From the NCBI GenBank assembly GCA_032622095.1, contig CP136062.1, positions 14,967,710-15,031,709 on the forward strand: 64,000 nucleotides of DNA, in the 5' to 3' direction. Below the pieces are notes generated by a model. The model had not been told where the DNA came from. It saw only the letters and a list, made by a program, of their open reading frames with translations, and did not search any database. Shown here in pieces: positions 35,560 through 47,167 of this stretch. How positions within the stretch are numbered: the stretch's first letter is position 1; each line of letters starts with the position of its first letter. Made by a program: the position numbers and the translations under genes. The stretch comes from Siphonodentalium dalli (Eukaryota; Mollusca; Scaphopoda; Gadilida; Siphonodentaliidae).

Positions 35560-37346
35560 TATAGTTTATGAGACCAGACCCTCAAATTCGATGATTAAAT
35601 TACAGGGAATTCATGTTGTTTGTATCGGATACTGAAAGTGGCATTCGTTGAGGCTGCAGCCGCGGTCATCGTTGTTCGAGATTCCTCTGATGTGGACATG
35701 CGCAGACATATTTCAGATATCGGTTGTGGCCGAAGCTGCAGACGATCTCGAAGTCCCTCTTAAATTCATAACATTGAATCATTGGCATTCCGAAGGAAAA
35801 TCGCGTAATATGCGTAGACCCATTTTGGTATATGTGTGGAACGCCATAGCTGCCTTCTATTGCCGATTGTCATTATATGTAGACACTTTGTCATTATATG
35901 CAGATAGTTTGTCATTATATGAAGATACTTTGTCTTTATATGCAGACACCCTGTCATTATATGTAGATACTTTGTCATTACATGCAGATAGTTTGTCATT
36001 ATATGTAGATACTTTGTCATTATATGCAGATAGTTTGTCATTACATGCAGATAGTTTGTCATTATATGTAGATACTTTGTCATTATATGAAGATATTTTG
36101 TCTATATATGCAGACACTTTGTCATTATATGTAGATACTTTGTCATTACATGCAGATACTTTGTCATTATATGTAGATACTTTGTCATTATATGAAGATA
36201 TTTTGTCTATATATGCAGACACTTTGTCATTATATGTAGATACTTTGTCATTACATGCAGATAGTTTGTCATTATATGTAGATACTTTGTCATTATATGC
36301 AGATATTTTGTCTTTACATGCAGATACTTTGTCATTATATGCAGATACTTTGTCATTATATGCGGATACTGTTTACTATACGTTCGTTCCATGATATTAT
36401 ATGTTGTGTCAATTTTGCGGAAGCCAAGACTGAAGACAAACGGAACCGATCTCAATCCAGGTGGCTGACTGAAATTAAAGTTCTGTTTAAGTTCACCATT
36501 TATTGTTATCACTATTTGCCTAATGTGTATAATTATCAGGCGATAATATTATTATGCGAATCAATAGTTCAGTTTTGTGTCAATTATGATATACGTGGAA
36601 TTTTCTGCACGTGGTCCGTTCCGTGACGCGCTCCACTTTTTTATTGCAACTTATAGTCCCGGGAAAAAAATGCGCTTAAAATCTGAAAATGGAGCTTTAC
36701 GAAAATATTCGTAGTATTCTTTGTACTCTCGGGATGGAAAGTTTGGGGCCTGCATATATTAATAAAATATCTGCATATAAAGACAAAGTATCTGCATATA
36801 AAGATAAAGTATCTACATTTAATGACAAAGTATCTACATATAATGACAAACTATCTGCATGTAATGACAACGTATCTGCATGTAATGACAACGTGTCTGC
36901 ATATAAAGACAAAATATCTACATATGATGACAGGGTATCTGCATATAAAGACAAAGTATCTACATTTGATGACAAAATATCTGCATATAATGACAAAGTA
37001 TCTACATATATTGACAAAGTATATGCATATAAAGACAATCGGCAATATAAGGCAGCTATGGCGTTCCACAAATATACCAAAATGAGTCAACGCATATTAC
37101 GCGATTTTCCTTCGGAATGCCAATGTTTCAATTGTTATGAATTTAAGAGGGACTTCGAGATCGTCTGCCGCTTCGGCCACAACCGATATCTGAAATATGT
37201 CTGCGCATGTCCACATCAGAGGAATCTCGAACAACGATGACCGCGGCTGCAGCCTCAACGAATGCCACTTTCAGTATCCGATACAAACAACATGAATTCC
37301 CTGTAATTTAATCATCGAATTTGAGGGTCTGGTCTCATAAACTATA
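35560..37346. mobile_element. 1.79-kb foldback element with 21-bp minisatellites in both arms
   Basis: The outer arms of about 300 bp are inverted copies: 'tatagtttatgagaccagac' onward is mirrored by the sequence ending at 37346. Inside them a 21-bp minisatellite (tttgtcattatatgcagata + c and variants) fills about 35866-36370 in the left arm. Its reverse complement fills about 36770-37035 in the right arm. A unique loop of about 300 bp lies between. The 21-bp period keeps frames open (a YADTLSL-type heptad on one strand, DKVSAYN on the other). No known domain is encoded. The phrase 'ggaacgccatagctgccttc' occurs both just outside the left end and inside the arm. Confidence 0.85.
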
Positions 37347-37349
37347 TAG

Positions 37350-37829
37350 GGTTATTTGTTGATCAGACCCAATAATGTATATTTTATATTTTAAGAGCAT
37401 CAATAAACATTATTTTATAGAGGCCTAGGCATCGACGTATAGACTGATGGCCGAGGAATATTAAAAAAAACCATCGAATTATCTATAAACTCCACCTTTC
37501 CAAAAATAGTTGCATAAAATTAGATAGATAAGTGTTTTAGTAAAATAACCATCGAGCCCAAAGATAAAAATCTACACGTATCAACTACACATTCACTTTT
37601 TTCATTCATTCAATCGTTGTCCGCCTTTTTCGTTTATTCAGTCCGCCATTTTGGATATGATCGGTATAGTATGGGAACTCGCAACCAGGATTTGGTGGAA
37701 ACGTGACTTCACATATCCTGGTCATCGGTAACTTCGAGGTCCCATCTCCGGCTGCGACTAGCTGCAGCGTTCTCGATGTCACTCAAAATGACGATCAGTC
37801 ATGGACAAGAAAACCACAGTCAGAAATGG
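37350..37829. other. Anonymous sequence
   Basis: No gene or repeat is recognised. It contains 'ccgccattttggatatga', a YY1-like core. Confidence 0.4.
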
Positions 37830-40800
37830 TACCCATATAAAAATCCCCCTTGGTACCACCATGGTAAAACACCACGGTAAACCATGGTAAAAACACGAGA
37901 TATATTGGCCACCTATCGTGGTGTCACCATGGTGATGTCACCATGGTTGTTTACAATGGTTTACCGTGGTGGTAACACCGTGGTGGTTTACCGAGGTGTT
38001 ACCACCGTGATAAACCACCATGGTGACACCACGATAGGTGGCCAATACATGTATATCTCGGTTTTTTTACCATGATTTACCGTGGATTTACCGTGGTGTT
38101 ACCATGATGGTATACTGTGGTTTACCGTGGTGTTACCATGGTGGTATACTGTGGTTTACCGTGGTGTTACCATGGTGATATACTGTGGTTTTGCCGCAAA
38201 CTAATTTGCATGCATTATAAACGTTTTCGCAGCAGATAATTGTTTGCGGAAAGCGTGCAACAAATTACTCAGCTTCCTGCATACTTACTGCAACCAACTC
38301 TTGAGCTAAATAAGGTGAATTTCAAACAAATGTATAAAACAAGAATCTAAGACCAAAGAAAAATAAAGGTTTGGGTCAAGTTACATGTCAAAAAAATTGG
38401 GACCAGTATGGTATAGGCAAGCTTGAGATATAATTTTTTTATATAATTTTGACATTCTTATGATTTCGTCTCTTAATGCATGATTTTCTTTGTATATAAA
38501 GCGGTAATAAACACAATATGCTTTGACAGATACCAAAGAGTCCATTCTGAATATCTGAGAAATTAAAATTATTTTTCAACAAAATTCTTGACACCATGAA
38601 AATCTGGGGGTTGGTGTGTTTATAATAGGCTGGGCTGGTATAGGGAAACATGAACCACACACATTTTTGAGTACATAGTTAGCATTTTAATGTCAGACTC
38701 TGTCATACTAGGAAGAATGTGTGCAGGTCAACATGTGGCCTGTAAATTTATGCCAAGGATAACTGCGGATAACGGATACAAGAAATAACGAGGCACCATT
38801 TAAATAATAATTATATTAGATCTAAATTTAATTCAATTGCAATATTGTTCTACGTAAATAATGTGCACACACACAGGTCTGTACATAGGTCATGTCATGA
38901 AACTCTACTTTGGCTATGCCCGTACATAGAGATCGTATTCCATCATTTGACATATGGGAACTTTTTGATGTTCTGTTGGGGGAACTTCATACATGTATGT
39001 GTAAAACATGAACATGTACCTAGACAAACATCTACTGGAACTTGGATTCTGAACTTTCTGAAGCAGCATGTGGATCAGCAATTTGCGAAGGCGGTCACAT
39101 ATAATTGAATTTGACATTTTGTACAATCGTTTGTCCATGTACTAGCAGTAGTAGCTAGTACGTACATATGCAAAGTCGTTTCATTGTATGACTACTAGTA
39201 AGTACCGGTACTAAGGCCGATGGGGTCATTGTCACAAGGCTCCGGTCACATTCGTAACGGTATATAGCCAGCTTTTTAAATCGATCACAAATGTAGCCAG
39301 CTTTTCACCGGCGATCACATTCGTAGCCAGCTTTTCTAATCGCATGCTTTATATGGCACGAAATATGACGTCATCGCGTTTATGACTAAATGTGGACATC
39401 ATGCTCCAAAACTGACTTTGTTTATCAACTTAAATTACAATAATGGCATATAATTCGAGCATTCTAACGACATTGTTCGGAAACCTCTCAGGTTATTAGA
39501 CAGAACTATTAAATATCAATTTAAAGTTAAGTTGTTTTTCATCCACCAACTCAGAAAAATTACCGTAGATTATTTATAATCTAATCATGCTCGCATGATT
39601 ATGAAAAGCTGGCTACAAATGTGATCACCATAGAAAAGCTGGGTACATTTGTGATCGATTTAAAAATCTGGCCACGATTGTCATCAATGCCTTGTGACAA
39701 TGACCCCATCAGCGGTACTAACTTGAACATGACACAGGATTTGTAAGATGAACAATTTTAAAAGAATGTTCCTTGAAGTTTAAGACCTTAATCGTCATCA
39801 AGTTCCATGGCTTCTATGCATGATCCCTGGGGAAAATCAATTCAAGTTCAACTTATTCGAGGGCAGCCACCTGCACTGCAGACAGTGTCAGTATACTGTT
39901 ACCTGCACTGTGCCCAGTGGCATCGCCATCAGAACTTCAGTACCAAAACGACTCGCATGGCAGTGTCGGCTTGGGCTGGCCTAGATCCTAATATACTTGA
40001 ATGTATATGGAACATCACTGGAATTTCATGGTTGATCAACTGAATCCGAATTGCATGGTCATTGAATTATCCTATCCAGTCTCCACTGTTCATCCCATTC
40101 GAAATTGGCGAGATCGCCGGTTTTCGTGTCAACACACCGTTTCACTTCGAAGTTTGAGTTGAAATTTGGATGTAATTGTAAACAGTACTATTTCCTTCAC
40201 ATAATAATGATCAAGAATGATTACGGTATTCCAATTTATTAGTTTCACGATGTGCATAAACTGTCATAATAATCATATTCCATATAATTAATTAATTGAA
40301 TTCCGCAATGTTCCATCAACTTCAACAGATCCACTGAATCATGGCAGCGGCCGTTTATAATTTCAAAAATAGACCGCTCAAATTTCGCCTGTTTGAAAAG
40401 GCCGCTTGCAGAAAGAAACGGATCGTTGAGGTTGTTTTATGGGTATTTTGTTTCATCTGGATTATTTCTACACAAAGTATACACAATCAATGATTTACAT
40501 TGGCATTATATTAATAACTGATATATCTAAAACTGCGCACATTTTGTATGACTCAATTCCATATTCCAGTTCCCGCTTCACTTTTTAATCTTATAACTTT
40601 CGATTTCAAAGGGCACATCCGCCATGATATATTTGTTTTGTTTTCATGATTACAAACCCAGGATCGTGACAATAAATCTATCCGGCAATAGAACTGTTAA
40701 AGACACATGGGGTACTGAACCTTTTAAAAATATTATTTGGAATTATGTTTGTCCATAAATTGCATAATCCATCGCTTGTTAGATCGGAATTAAAAAAAAT

Positions 40801-41258
40801 GATCAGCCCCCGAAATTGGTACCTTGATTGAAAAACTTCACTAGTGCTGTGCTACCACCGTGGTTATACTTGGTGCCACCATGTTTTCACCTTGATAGAA
40901 ACACTTTACTGTGCTAACACCGTGGTGATACCTTGGTGTGACCTTGGTAGAAAAACTTTACTGTGCTACCACCATGGTGATACCTTGGTCAGGTTTGGTG
41001 CCACCATGGTTTCACCTTGGTACAAAAACTTTACTGTGCTACCACCGTGGTACCACATTGGTGCCAACATGGTTTCACCTTGGTACAAAAACTTTACTGT
41101 GCTACCACCGTGATACCACCTTGGTACCACCGTGGTGTTTTCACCGTGGTACCACTTTACTGTGTTACCACCATGGTGAACCAAGATGTCACCATGGTGA
41201 ACCAATGTGGTACCTTGGTGAAACCATGGTTTCACCAAGGGGGATTTGTATATGGGTA
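37830..41258. mobile_element. 3.4-kb TIR element with CCATGG-rich subterminal palindromes
   Basis: The left end TACCCATATAAAAATCCCCC is mirrored at the right by a sequence ending GGGGGATTTGTATATGGGTA. Next to the left end (37850-38200) and the right end (40845-41240) are dense short units such as 'caccatggtggt', 'taccgtggtgttaccatggt' and 'ctttactgtgctaccaccgt'. No target duplication is obvious. The interior has no clear transposase. A weak hint is a short frame near 39950-40010 (WAGLDPNILECIWN), which resembles the D-P-N-x-I-E-x-x-W stretch of Tc1/IS630-type transposases. A hAT-like element is nested inside at 39214-39712. Confidence 0.7.
39214..39712. mobile_element. hAT-like MITE with 8-bp target duplication
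   Basis: CGGTACTA is present at 39206-39213 and 39713-39720. The inner ends 'gatggggtcattgtcacaag' and the complementary 'cttgtgacaatgaccccatc' form the terminal inverted repeats, followed by several 'gatcacaaatgtagccagct'-type subterminal repeats on both sides. At 499 bp it has no coding capacity. The 8-bp target duplication fits hAT-type transposition. Confidence 0.8.
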
Positions 41259-41383
41259 ACGCCACCAAGATCATAGTATTAGCCATAAATATAAATTATA
41301 ATATAAAATATATTGGTTACATAAATGCACCGCCTCAGAATTCCGTTAAAACAACTAATCCTTCAAATTATTACAAAAAACTA

Positions 41384-41709
41384 CGGCTTATTTCTGCTGA
41401 AGGGGGTCACTCTCACCCACCAAAAAAAAGTGCTGAAGGGTACACAGGGTTTGAAATGTCATTATAAAGGACATTCAGTCTTCGTATCTGCCATGATTTA
41501 TGTCAGAGAATAATTGTTTACGTTCCAATGAATATTAAAATATACTGAAAACAAACTGATAATGGGCGCCAGACTTTCATAAACACAATTTATGTAATGG
41601 TGTTATTGCCGATCACAAACCCTGTGTACCTTTCAGCACATATTCAAACCCTGTATACCCTTCATCACTGTTTTGGTGAGAGTGAACCATTCAGCCTTAT
41701 TACTGCAGG
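41384..41709. repeat. Imperfect inverted repeat (foldback)
   Basis: 'agggtacacagggtttgaaa' and adjacent 'ggtcactctcacccacc' on the left are mirrored at 41641-41709 by 'tcaaaccctgtatacccttc' and 'ggtgagagtgaacc'. The sequence between is about 190 bp. Confidence 0.7.
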
Positions 41710-42159
41710 TTTTTCATTCACCAAACCAGAAAGCTTCTAAATGCGGATCAAAAATTGTGTTCCCGCCATAAAATCTTCAAGTGTGCATGACCCAGCCATT
41801 GTTCATACCTAAACTTCGAACGCAATTAACGCGTCATAATACATGTAGTTACATACTGCAACTATAAGACATCCAGTGAATACACACCCCACGAAAACCC
41901 GAAATGTGATGTCCTGCGAGATATCCCATCGCTATAGCTCAATTTGACACGACCAGATTAGCTTTTCTACAATATCCTAAAACATATAGCTTCTCAAATC
42001 ATCGGCATAGTCAATAGAACGTTCACGAACTTGGACATTCCAACTACAGCTTTTACCGAACTCGGGGTCGCAGTACAACTTTAACGCGTCCCAAAATAAC
42101 CGGAAAAACCAATTATCTATTTATAAAACATACATAGGACCATGGATTTCTATAAACAG

Positions 42160-43850
42160 TATACACCGGTGGCGTTAATGATGAAGTCATCACGAGTCTC
42201 GATTTCATACAGCAATTATCCAAGGTAAATGTGATTAATCAGGAAGTCGTAGCATGCTATGACGAGTGGGCACGGTCGTCATTGGAAACATATGATCAGG
42301 TGAGATTACACATTGAGTCTGATCCCATGCTTAAACAGTGTGTATTCCATGTAAAGTCAATGATATATAGAGGATCGCAATTCTATACGAAATTTATAAA
42401 CCGAGTGCTCTAAATTCGATTCGAGCCGAGTTAAATTTCCTATAGAATCGCGACGAATATAAGATCCATTTTATCACATAATCATAATTTAGCAAGGACT
42501 AAAGGCAGTTAAAAAAAATAGTATTGATGTCATTATCACAACCAAAGACACCTTCAAGAAAAAAATATATTTGCATTATAAATGTGCATGCCTATTCTTG
42601 TTGACAAAATTGTTCAACCACCATTATCACCAAATAACCCAACACAAATCGAATATCATAATTTTATTCTAATTAACATAATAATAAAGTTCCGGCAATG
42701 ACATCGACATCATTGCGCTAAGCTCTTACGACACCCATGTGTCTTACTAGAATATGAGGCCGGGTTTAGTAGCTAATTGTGTGATAAATACAATTACAAA
42801 ACCAGTGAAAACAGGTAGATAAAAAATGAAATATCTGCACTACAGTATGCCATGTTACCCCATGTATAAGGGAACTTTGACCATTTGAAGTTGAAAAAGG
42901 CTTAACGCATCGCCGGTGGGACTTTCAGTTAACACTGCATGTCACCTATATATGGACAATAATTAGTTGTTTGTAACCAACAGTTCTTGGAACCAAACAT
43001 TTAAGGTGCCCCAGAAATTGCTGCTGATGCTCTTGGGAAGTTCTACGGCGACAATGCACGTGACGTTGTGCTCCTTGATGTGGCAGCCGGAACGGGGAGA
43101 GTCGGATACGATGTAAAGAAACCATTTAAAACAATGTTCCTACACATATCTATAGTTTACTGATCACGTGAGCAATGTAATCTTACTTCCTAAAATGCGA
43201 GTGACATAAATTGAATCAGACATGCACCCAACAAAAATTGGCCGAGGGGTAGTAAAAATTTACATTTTGGCGTCTACTTAAGGCGAAAAGTTGAAAAAGA
43301 TCGTCCGCGTTCTGACTGAATATTGAGATTTTAGCGACTAAGGCGTAAATTTGGGAACGGAAACATATCAGTCAGCAAACACGTATCCTCTGATAAAGCA
43401 GGTGGACACTCGGAATGTGATTTGGGGTATATTGATTGGACAATATTAAATTGAACATGTTTGATAAACGTGCACGGCCATGATGATATGGAACATCGGG
43501 TTCTGTCACACCCAGAAGCATGTGCAACTCTGTAACTTTTGCTCCGCAGATTTGCATGGAAATCCCCATTCAAAATTGTTCACTTGACCTCACCCTTCTT
43601 TGCTGTTTATGTGCAAATATGAATAAAATTAGTATACTGACCAAACTGTCGACATTCGACGTCGTGTGTAAATTGGCGTCCTCATTTAGTGTCACATTTT
43701 TGTGGTTATTTCAGCTCCGAAAACGCGGATTCGAAACAATGGACGGGCTCGATCCATCTCAATCCATGCTCTCGCTGGCTGAGTCAAGAGGCGTTTACCG
43801 GCGATTGGTGCGAGAATCGATCACCGATAAGCAATCAAGTATAGCATTGG
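42160..43850 (+). CDS. METTL27-like (WBSCR27-type) methyltransferase, N-terminal exons, partial
   Basis: Three exons are inferred: 42160-42299, 43006-43112 and 43715-43850. Donors are cag|gtgaga, gat|gtaaag and g|gtaggt; the third exon has a strong acceptor, gtggttatttcag. Exon 1 has VVACYDEWARSSLETYDQ, matching the 'YDRWA..YDQD' start of METTL27. Exon 2 has VLLDVAAGTGRVGYD, the class I SAM-binding motif (D-x-x-x-G-x-G). Exon 3 gives LRKRGFETMDGLDPSQSML, the post-motif I region with the acidic ribose-contact position. The exon 1/2 phases do not fit (0 versus 1) and the family has about 8 more residues there, so a micro-exon is probably missing. No in-frame ATG precedes exon 1, and the C-terminal exons are not seen. 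The fold implies a SAM-dependent methyltransferase; the substrate is not indicated. Confidence 0.75.
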
Positions 43851-44109
43851 GTAGGTCACATTCATCACGTGACGACCAGACAAAGTGGGTATACAGTTAC
43901 TTCCAGTCTACGTTTGTAATCACCCCCCCCCCCCAAACCACCCACGCTCAGGCATGTGGCCATCTGGATATGCCTTCGGCATATCGTGCTGGGATTGAAA
44001 AAATGTACCACCATTGTGCCCAAATTAGACAAATCTAAAGGCCTGTTGGTTGGTGTTGCCTCCCAATGTTGGAACTTTTAATGATACACAAACACACACA
44101 CACTAAATT

Positions 44110-44500
44110 CAAAGTTGGTAAATTAACCCCAAAAGTAGTTAAATTTTACTACTTTAGGTAGTTCGTATTCACCCCGCTACCTTGGGTGGTTAATTTTACT
44201 ACCTGATGGGTAGGTAAAAAATTAAATACCTTTGGTAGTTAAAATAACTACATTCGGTAGTTGAAATAACTACCCCCGGGGGCTATTTTAACTACCCACC
44301 GGGGGCAAATTTTTAACTACTTTGGGTAGGGGAATGAATACGAACTACCCAGTAGTTAATTTTACTACCTGTGGGTGGTTGGAATTTTAACTACCTACGG
44401 GTAGTTAATCTGATAACTACTATTGGTGGAAAAGTTTTCTACCTAGAATGGTTATTCTAACTATTTTAATTGGTAATTCAAAGGTGTCCCATCTAACCAC
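44110..44500. repeat. Cluster of short palindromic GTAGTTAAAATTAACTAC-like motifs
   Basis: About fifteen variants of 'actacc', one to four bases, 'gggtagtt', with AAAATTAA-type connectors, occur in both orientations. Examples are 'ggtagttaaaataactac' and 'actacccccgggggctattt'. It resembles a subterminal repeat region of a DNA element, but no ends are identified. Confidence 0.6.
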
Positions 44501-46344
44501 TCCAAGTAGCTATTTTACCTATAAAGATAGTAATGACACGTGGACCACAAAATAAGACAATGCAGAAAATAATTTCAATATTTATTAAAAACAAAACAAA
44601 ACATAAATATTTATATATATAGTTCAGAGCATTTGTGCTTTTAGCAAATTGCAATACAAGGTTTCTTACCAGGAATAAGTACATTAGCCTGCACAAAACA
44701 ATGTCAATTTTGTGAAAATCGATGGATTCTAATAGTTGAAAATTTGACCCAATGCCAGGGAATCTCATCAGACTTCAAACGTCTTAAAAGGACACTAAAA
44801 CTTATTTCATCCAAATTGATTATATAACCAAAATGGTTGTTGCAATCTGATTTGTCAATTTTTAAAAACAGCGATAAACTGAAATGGAGTGTCATTTGAC
44901 CTCAGACGTCTTTAAAAAGCAAAAATGAGCAATAAAGAGCGTTCCTTTAAACATATGTAGCAAAATTGAACAAAAGTAAAACTAGTAATGCATGGTTAAT
45001 ATTTTGGATAGGTGCTGTGGGCATCAAATTATTTATAAATGGGCTAATAATCAGCAATAAAGAGCTTTATTATATTCTTAAAACATAGATGTAACTTTGT
45101 CAGGAGTTATATTTCAGCTGCTGTTTATCCCAGATACTTAATTATTTAAATGACTTTAAGTGTCGCAAATAACGCATTCTTAACATGAGCACTGATGCTA
45201 CCCAGCTAAGGTTGTGCATAAAAAATTGCCCTAGGTCAAGTTTTTTTTGGTTGCTCATATTAGAGTGAATCTGTTTTACCAAGAATCAATAAATTTATGT
45301 ATATATAAAAAAAATGGAAGAACTAAGTGCCATAACTCTGGTAGAAAAGATATCTGACAATCCCTACTTTTGAACTCAAATGAGATATTGTTGTGAAAGA
45401 TCCATATAACCAATATGAATGGAATTTGTTGAAGTTTGTTCATGTTATCATGCCAAAGGTCATATATAACATTACAAAACTGATATACTAAGGGCTATAA
45501 TTCAGGTAAAATAAATCTTCAAACTCAATTGATATATTCATGTGAAAGGTCCGCATAAAAAATTACTGGTCTTTCACTGGGTCTCTACTTTATTCCAAAA
45601 AAATCACGTATTGGGACGTTTTTATCTATTTTAGAGATTTTTATTTGTTCAAACATATTTATATATATTTAAAAATATTCACTTTGTGGACTTTGCAACA
45701 CTAATGGGAATGCATGAACTAATGGTTGTATTGTTTATATGCAGTTGTGGACTACACAAGAATCGATAAATAATTCCAAAGAACATAACATGTTCATGTT
45801 CAAAATATTGTTTTATAGCTTTAACCAATAATAACAAATACGGAAGCACCCTTCAGACATGATATCAGTCTTCAACCCAGAGAACATTACGGGCATGGAT
45901 TAGTATCCCTCGTCACAACTGGGCGGAGCCACTCTCCCGTATCATTCATTACGAGCATCGAGACACCAGGTGCGTGGCATCCGAAATAGTATTGTAGCCT
46001 CTTTCATACCATTTCAGTCGAGTAGAGTCACAACAGCCCTCGCACCTCGCATAGCCATTAGCCAAAAGATAATTTTATAATTTTGTGTAGTCCACTTGAG
46101 GTATCGTTATATGCAGTGAAAGAATATATTAATCACCAAATTTGCCAAAATTGCCTTAGATAATGTTCGGCTTACAAGGAAAAATACTTGGCATCACCAT
46201 TTTTTGTATGGGTATCACGTAAATCCACAAAAGCAAAGAGTATAGACAATCATAATTGAGAACGCTCTTGTGTACTGCTTTTTTAGCCAACAATTGCACA
46301 TTATTTCATTATATTTAAAATGGATAAAAATAATACCCATATAG
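44501..46344. other. Anonymous AT-rich sequence
   Basis: No exon of the upstream methyltransferase, other gene or clear repeat is recognised here. Confidence 0.4.
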
Positions 46345-46478
46345 TTTGACGAGATACAAGGCTTATTTTCGCTCGAATGTATAATTCAGCAAATGGGGGA
46401 ACTTCGCTAAAGCTCGGTTCCCATTTGGAATTTATTTACTGAATCATACTCGCGAAAATAAACGATGTATCTCGTCAA
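46345..46478. repeat. Small foldback repeat
   Basis: 'ttgacgagatacaaggctta' and 'ttttcgctcgaatgta' are mirrored by the sequence ending 'gatgtatctcgtcaa'. The arms are about 55 bp with mismatches. Confidence 0.7.
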
Positions 46479-46513
46479 CAGTATTTATGGATATTCTATA
46501 TTTAACCACTCAA

Positions 46514-46870
46514 TCAACTCATCGATGCGATGCCCGAGAGTGACAACAACTTTCCCCCTTGTGTCGTCATTCTCTGGGGATCAATTCCACCAAGTACAGA
46601 ATCGCAAACAAGTACTTGTAAGGGCAATTGAACATCACCATTATCAAAATGAAACTGTTTCCACATAAATGCGGCCGACCTAACCAGCAAGCGAGTCAGA
46701 TTGTCAGTGATCATCTGACAGGTAGAGAAACATTCAATACCATATTGGTCAATGACATGGTACCACACGTCATTCGGAATATGTAGCAATGACTGGCAGT
46801 CTAACAAAATGTGTTGTAATTCATGCCAGGAGCATTGATGATATAGGCTAGCTTGTGTGGGTATCGTGCT
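46514..46870 (-). pseudogene. LINE ORF2 C-terminal fragment
   Basis: In minus sense the frame reads CSWHELQHILLDCQSL, a zinc-knuckle H...C motif, followed by a segment ending LVRSAAFMWKQF. This parallels KAAFLWRVY in the LINE at 8631-9073. Only the extreme C-terminus is present, and the frame then runs into unrelated sequence. Confidence 0.55.
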
Positions 46871-47022
46871 TTGCTTTCCCAGTATATACCAAAATCAACA
46901 AATAAAATCACAAATGTGGCATCAGATTTCTCCCCAGATGTACCGTTATGAAACTACTGAAATGTGCCAATATTTGGTATAAAACAAAACAATGAGTATG
47001 AGGCTCTTGGGTTTGGGAGAAA

Positions 47023-47167
47023 AATAATCCATTATGACCTGGGATGTGGGCATAGAAAAATCTTATCTTCGGGGCCAGCTATTGGGTCCGAACAATCGGT
47101 CGAAATATCTTGTCCCTCGGGTGAGATCTTTCCATCCCCACGCCCCAGGTCATGATGGATAATATTA
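47023..47167. repeat. Small foldback MITE
   Basis: 'aataatccattatgacctgg' is mirrored by 'ccaggtcatgatggataata', with additional pairing of 'gatgtgggc' and 'gccc' tracts inward. The unit is about 145 bp. Confidence 0.75.

Noticed and set aside
35292-35564. Thr/His-rich ORFs
   Set aside because: Translation of a CA microsatellite.
35648-37240. Heptad-repeat ORFs that look like coiled coils
   Set aside because: The 21-bp minisatellite is a multiple of three and stays open by default. It is mirrored on the other strand in the same foldback element, and no known domain is present.
39807-40043. Tc1/mariner transposase gene
   Set aside because: Only one short phrase (WAGLDPNILECIWN) resembles the family. 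No other catalytic motif is found in any frame, so it is mentioned only as a hint under the 3.4-kb element.
37830-41258. Short ORFs rich in Thr, Val, Trp and Pro near 37884-38075 and 40844-41286
   Set aside because: They translate the CCATGG-type subterminal repeats on both strands, with no domain.
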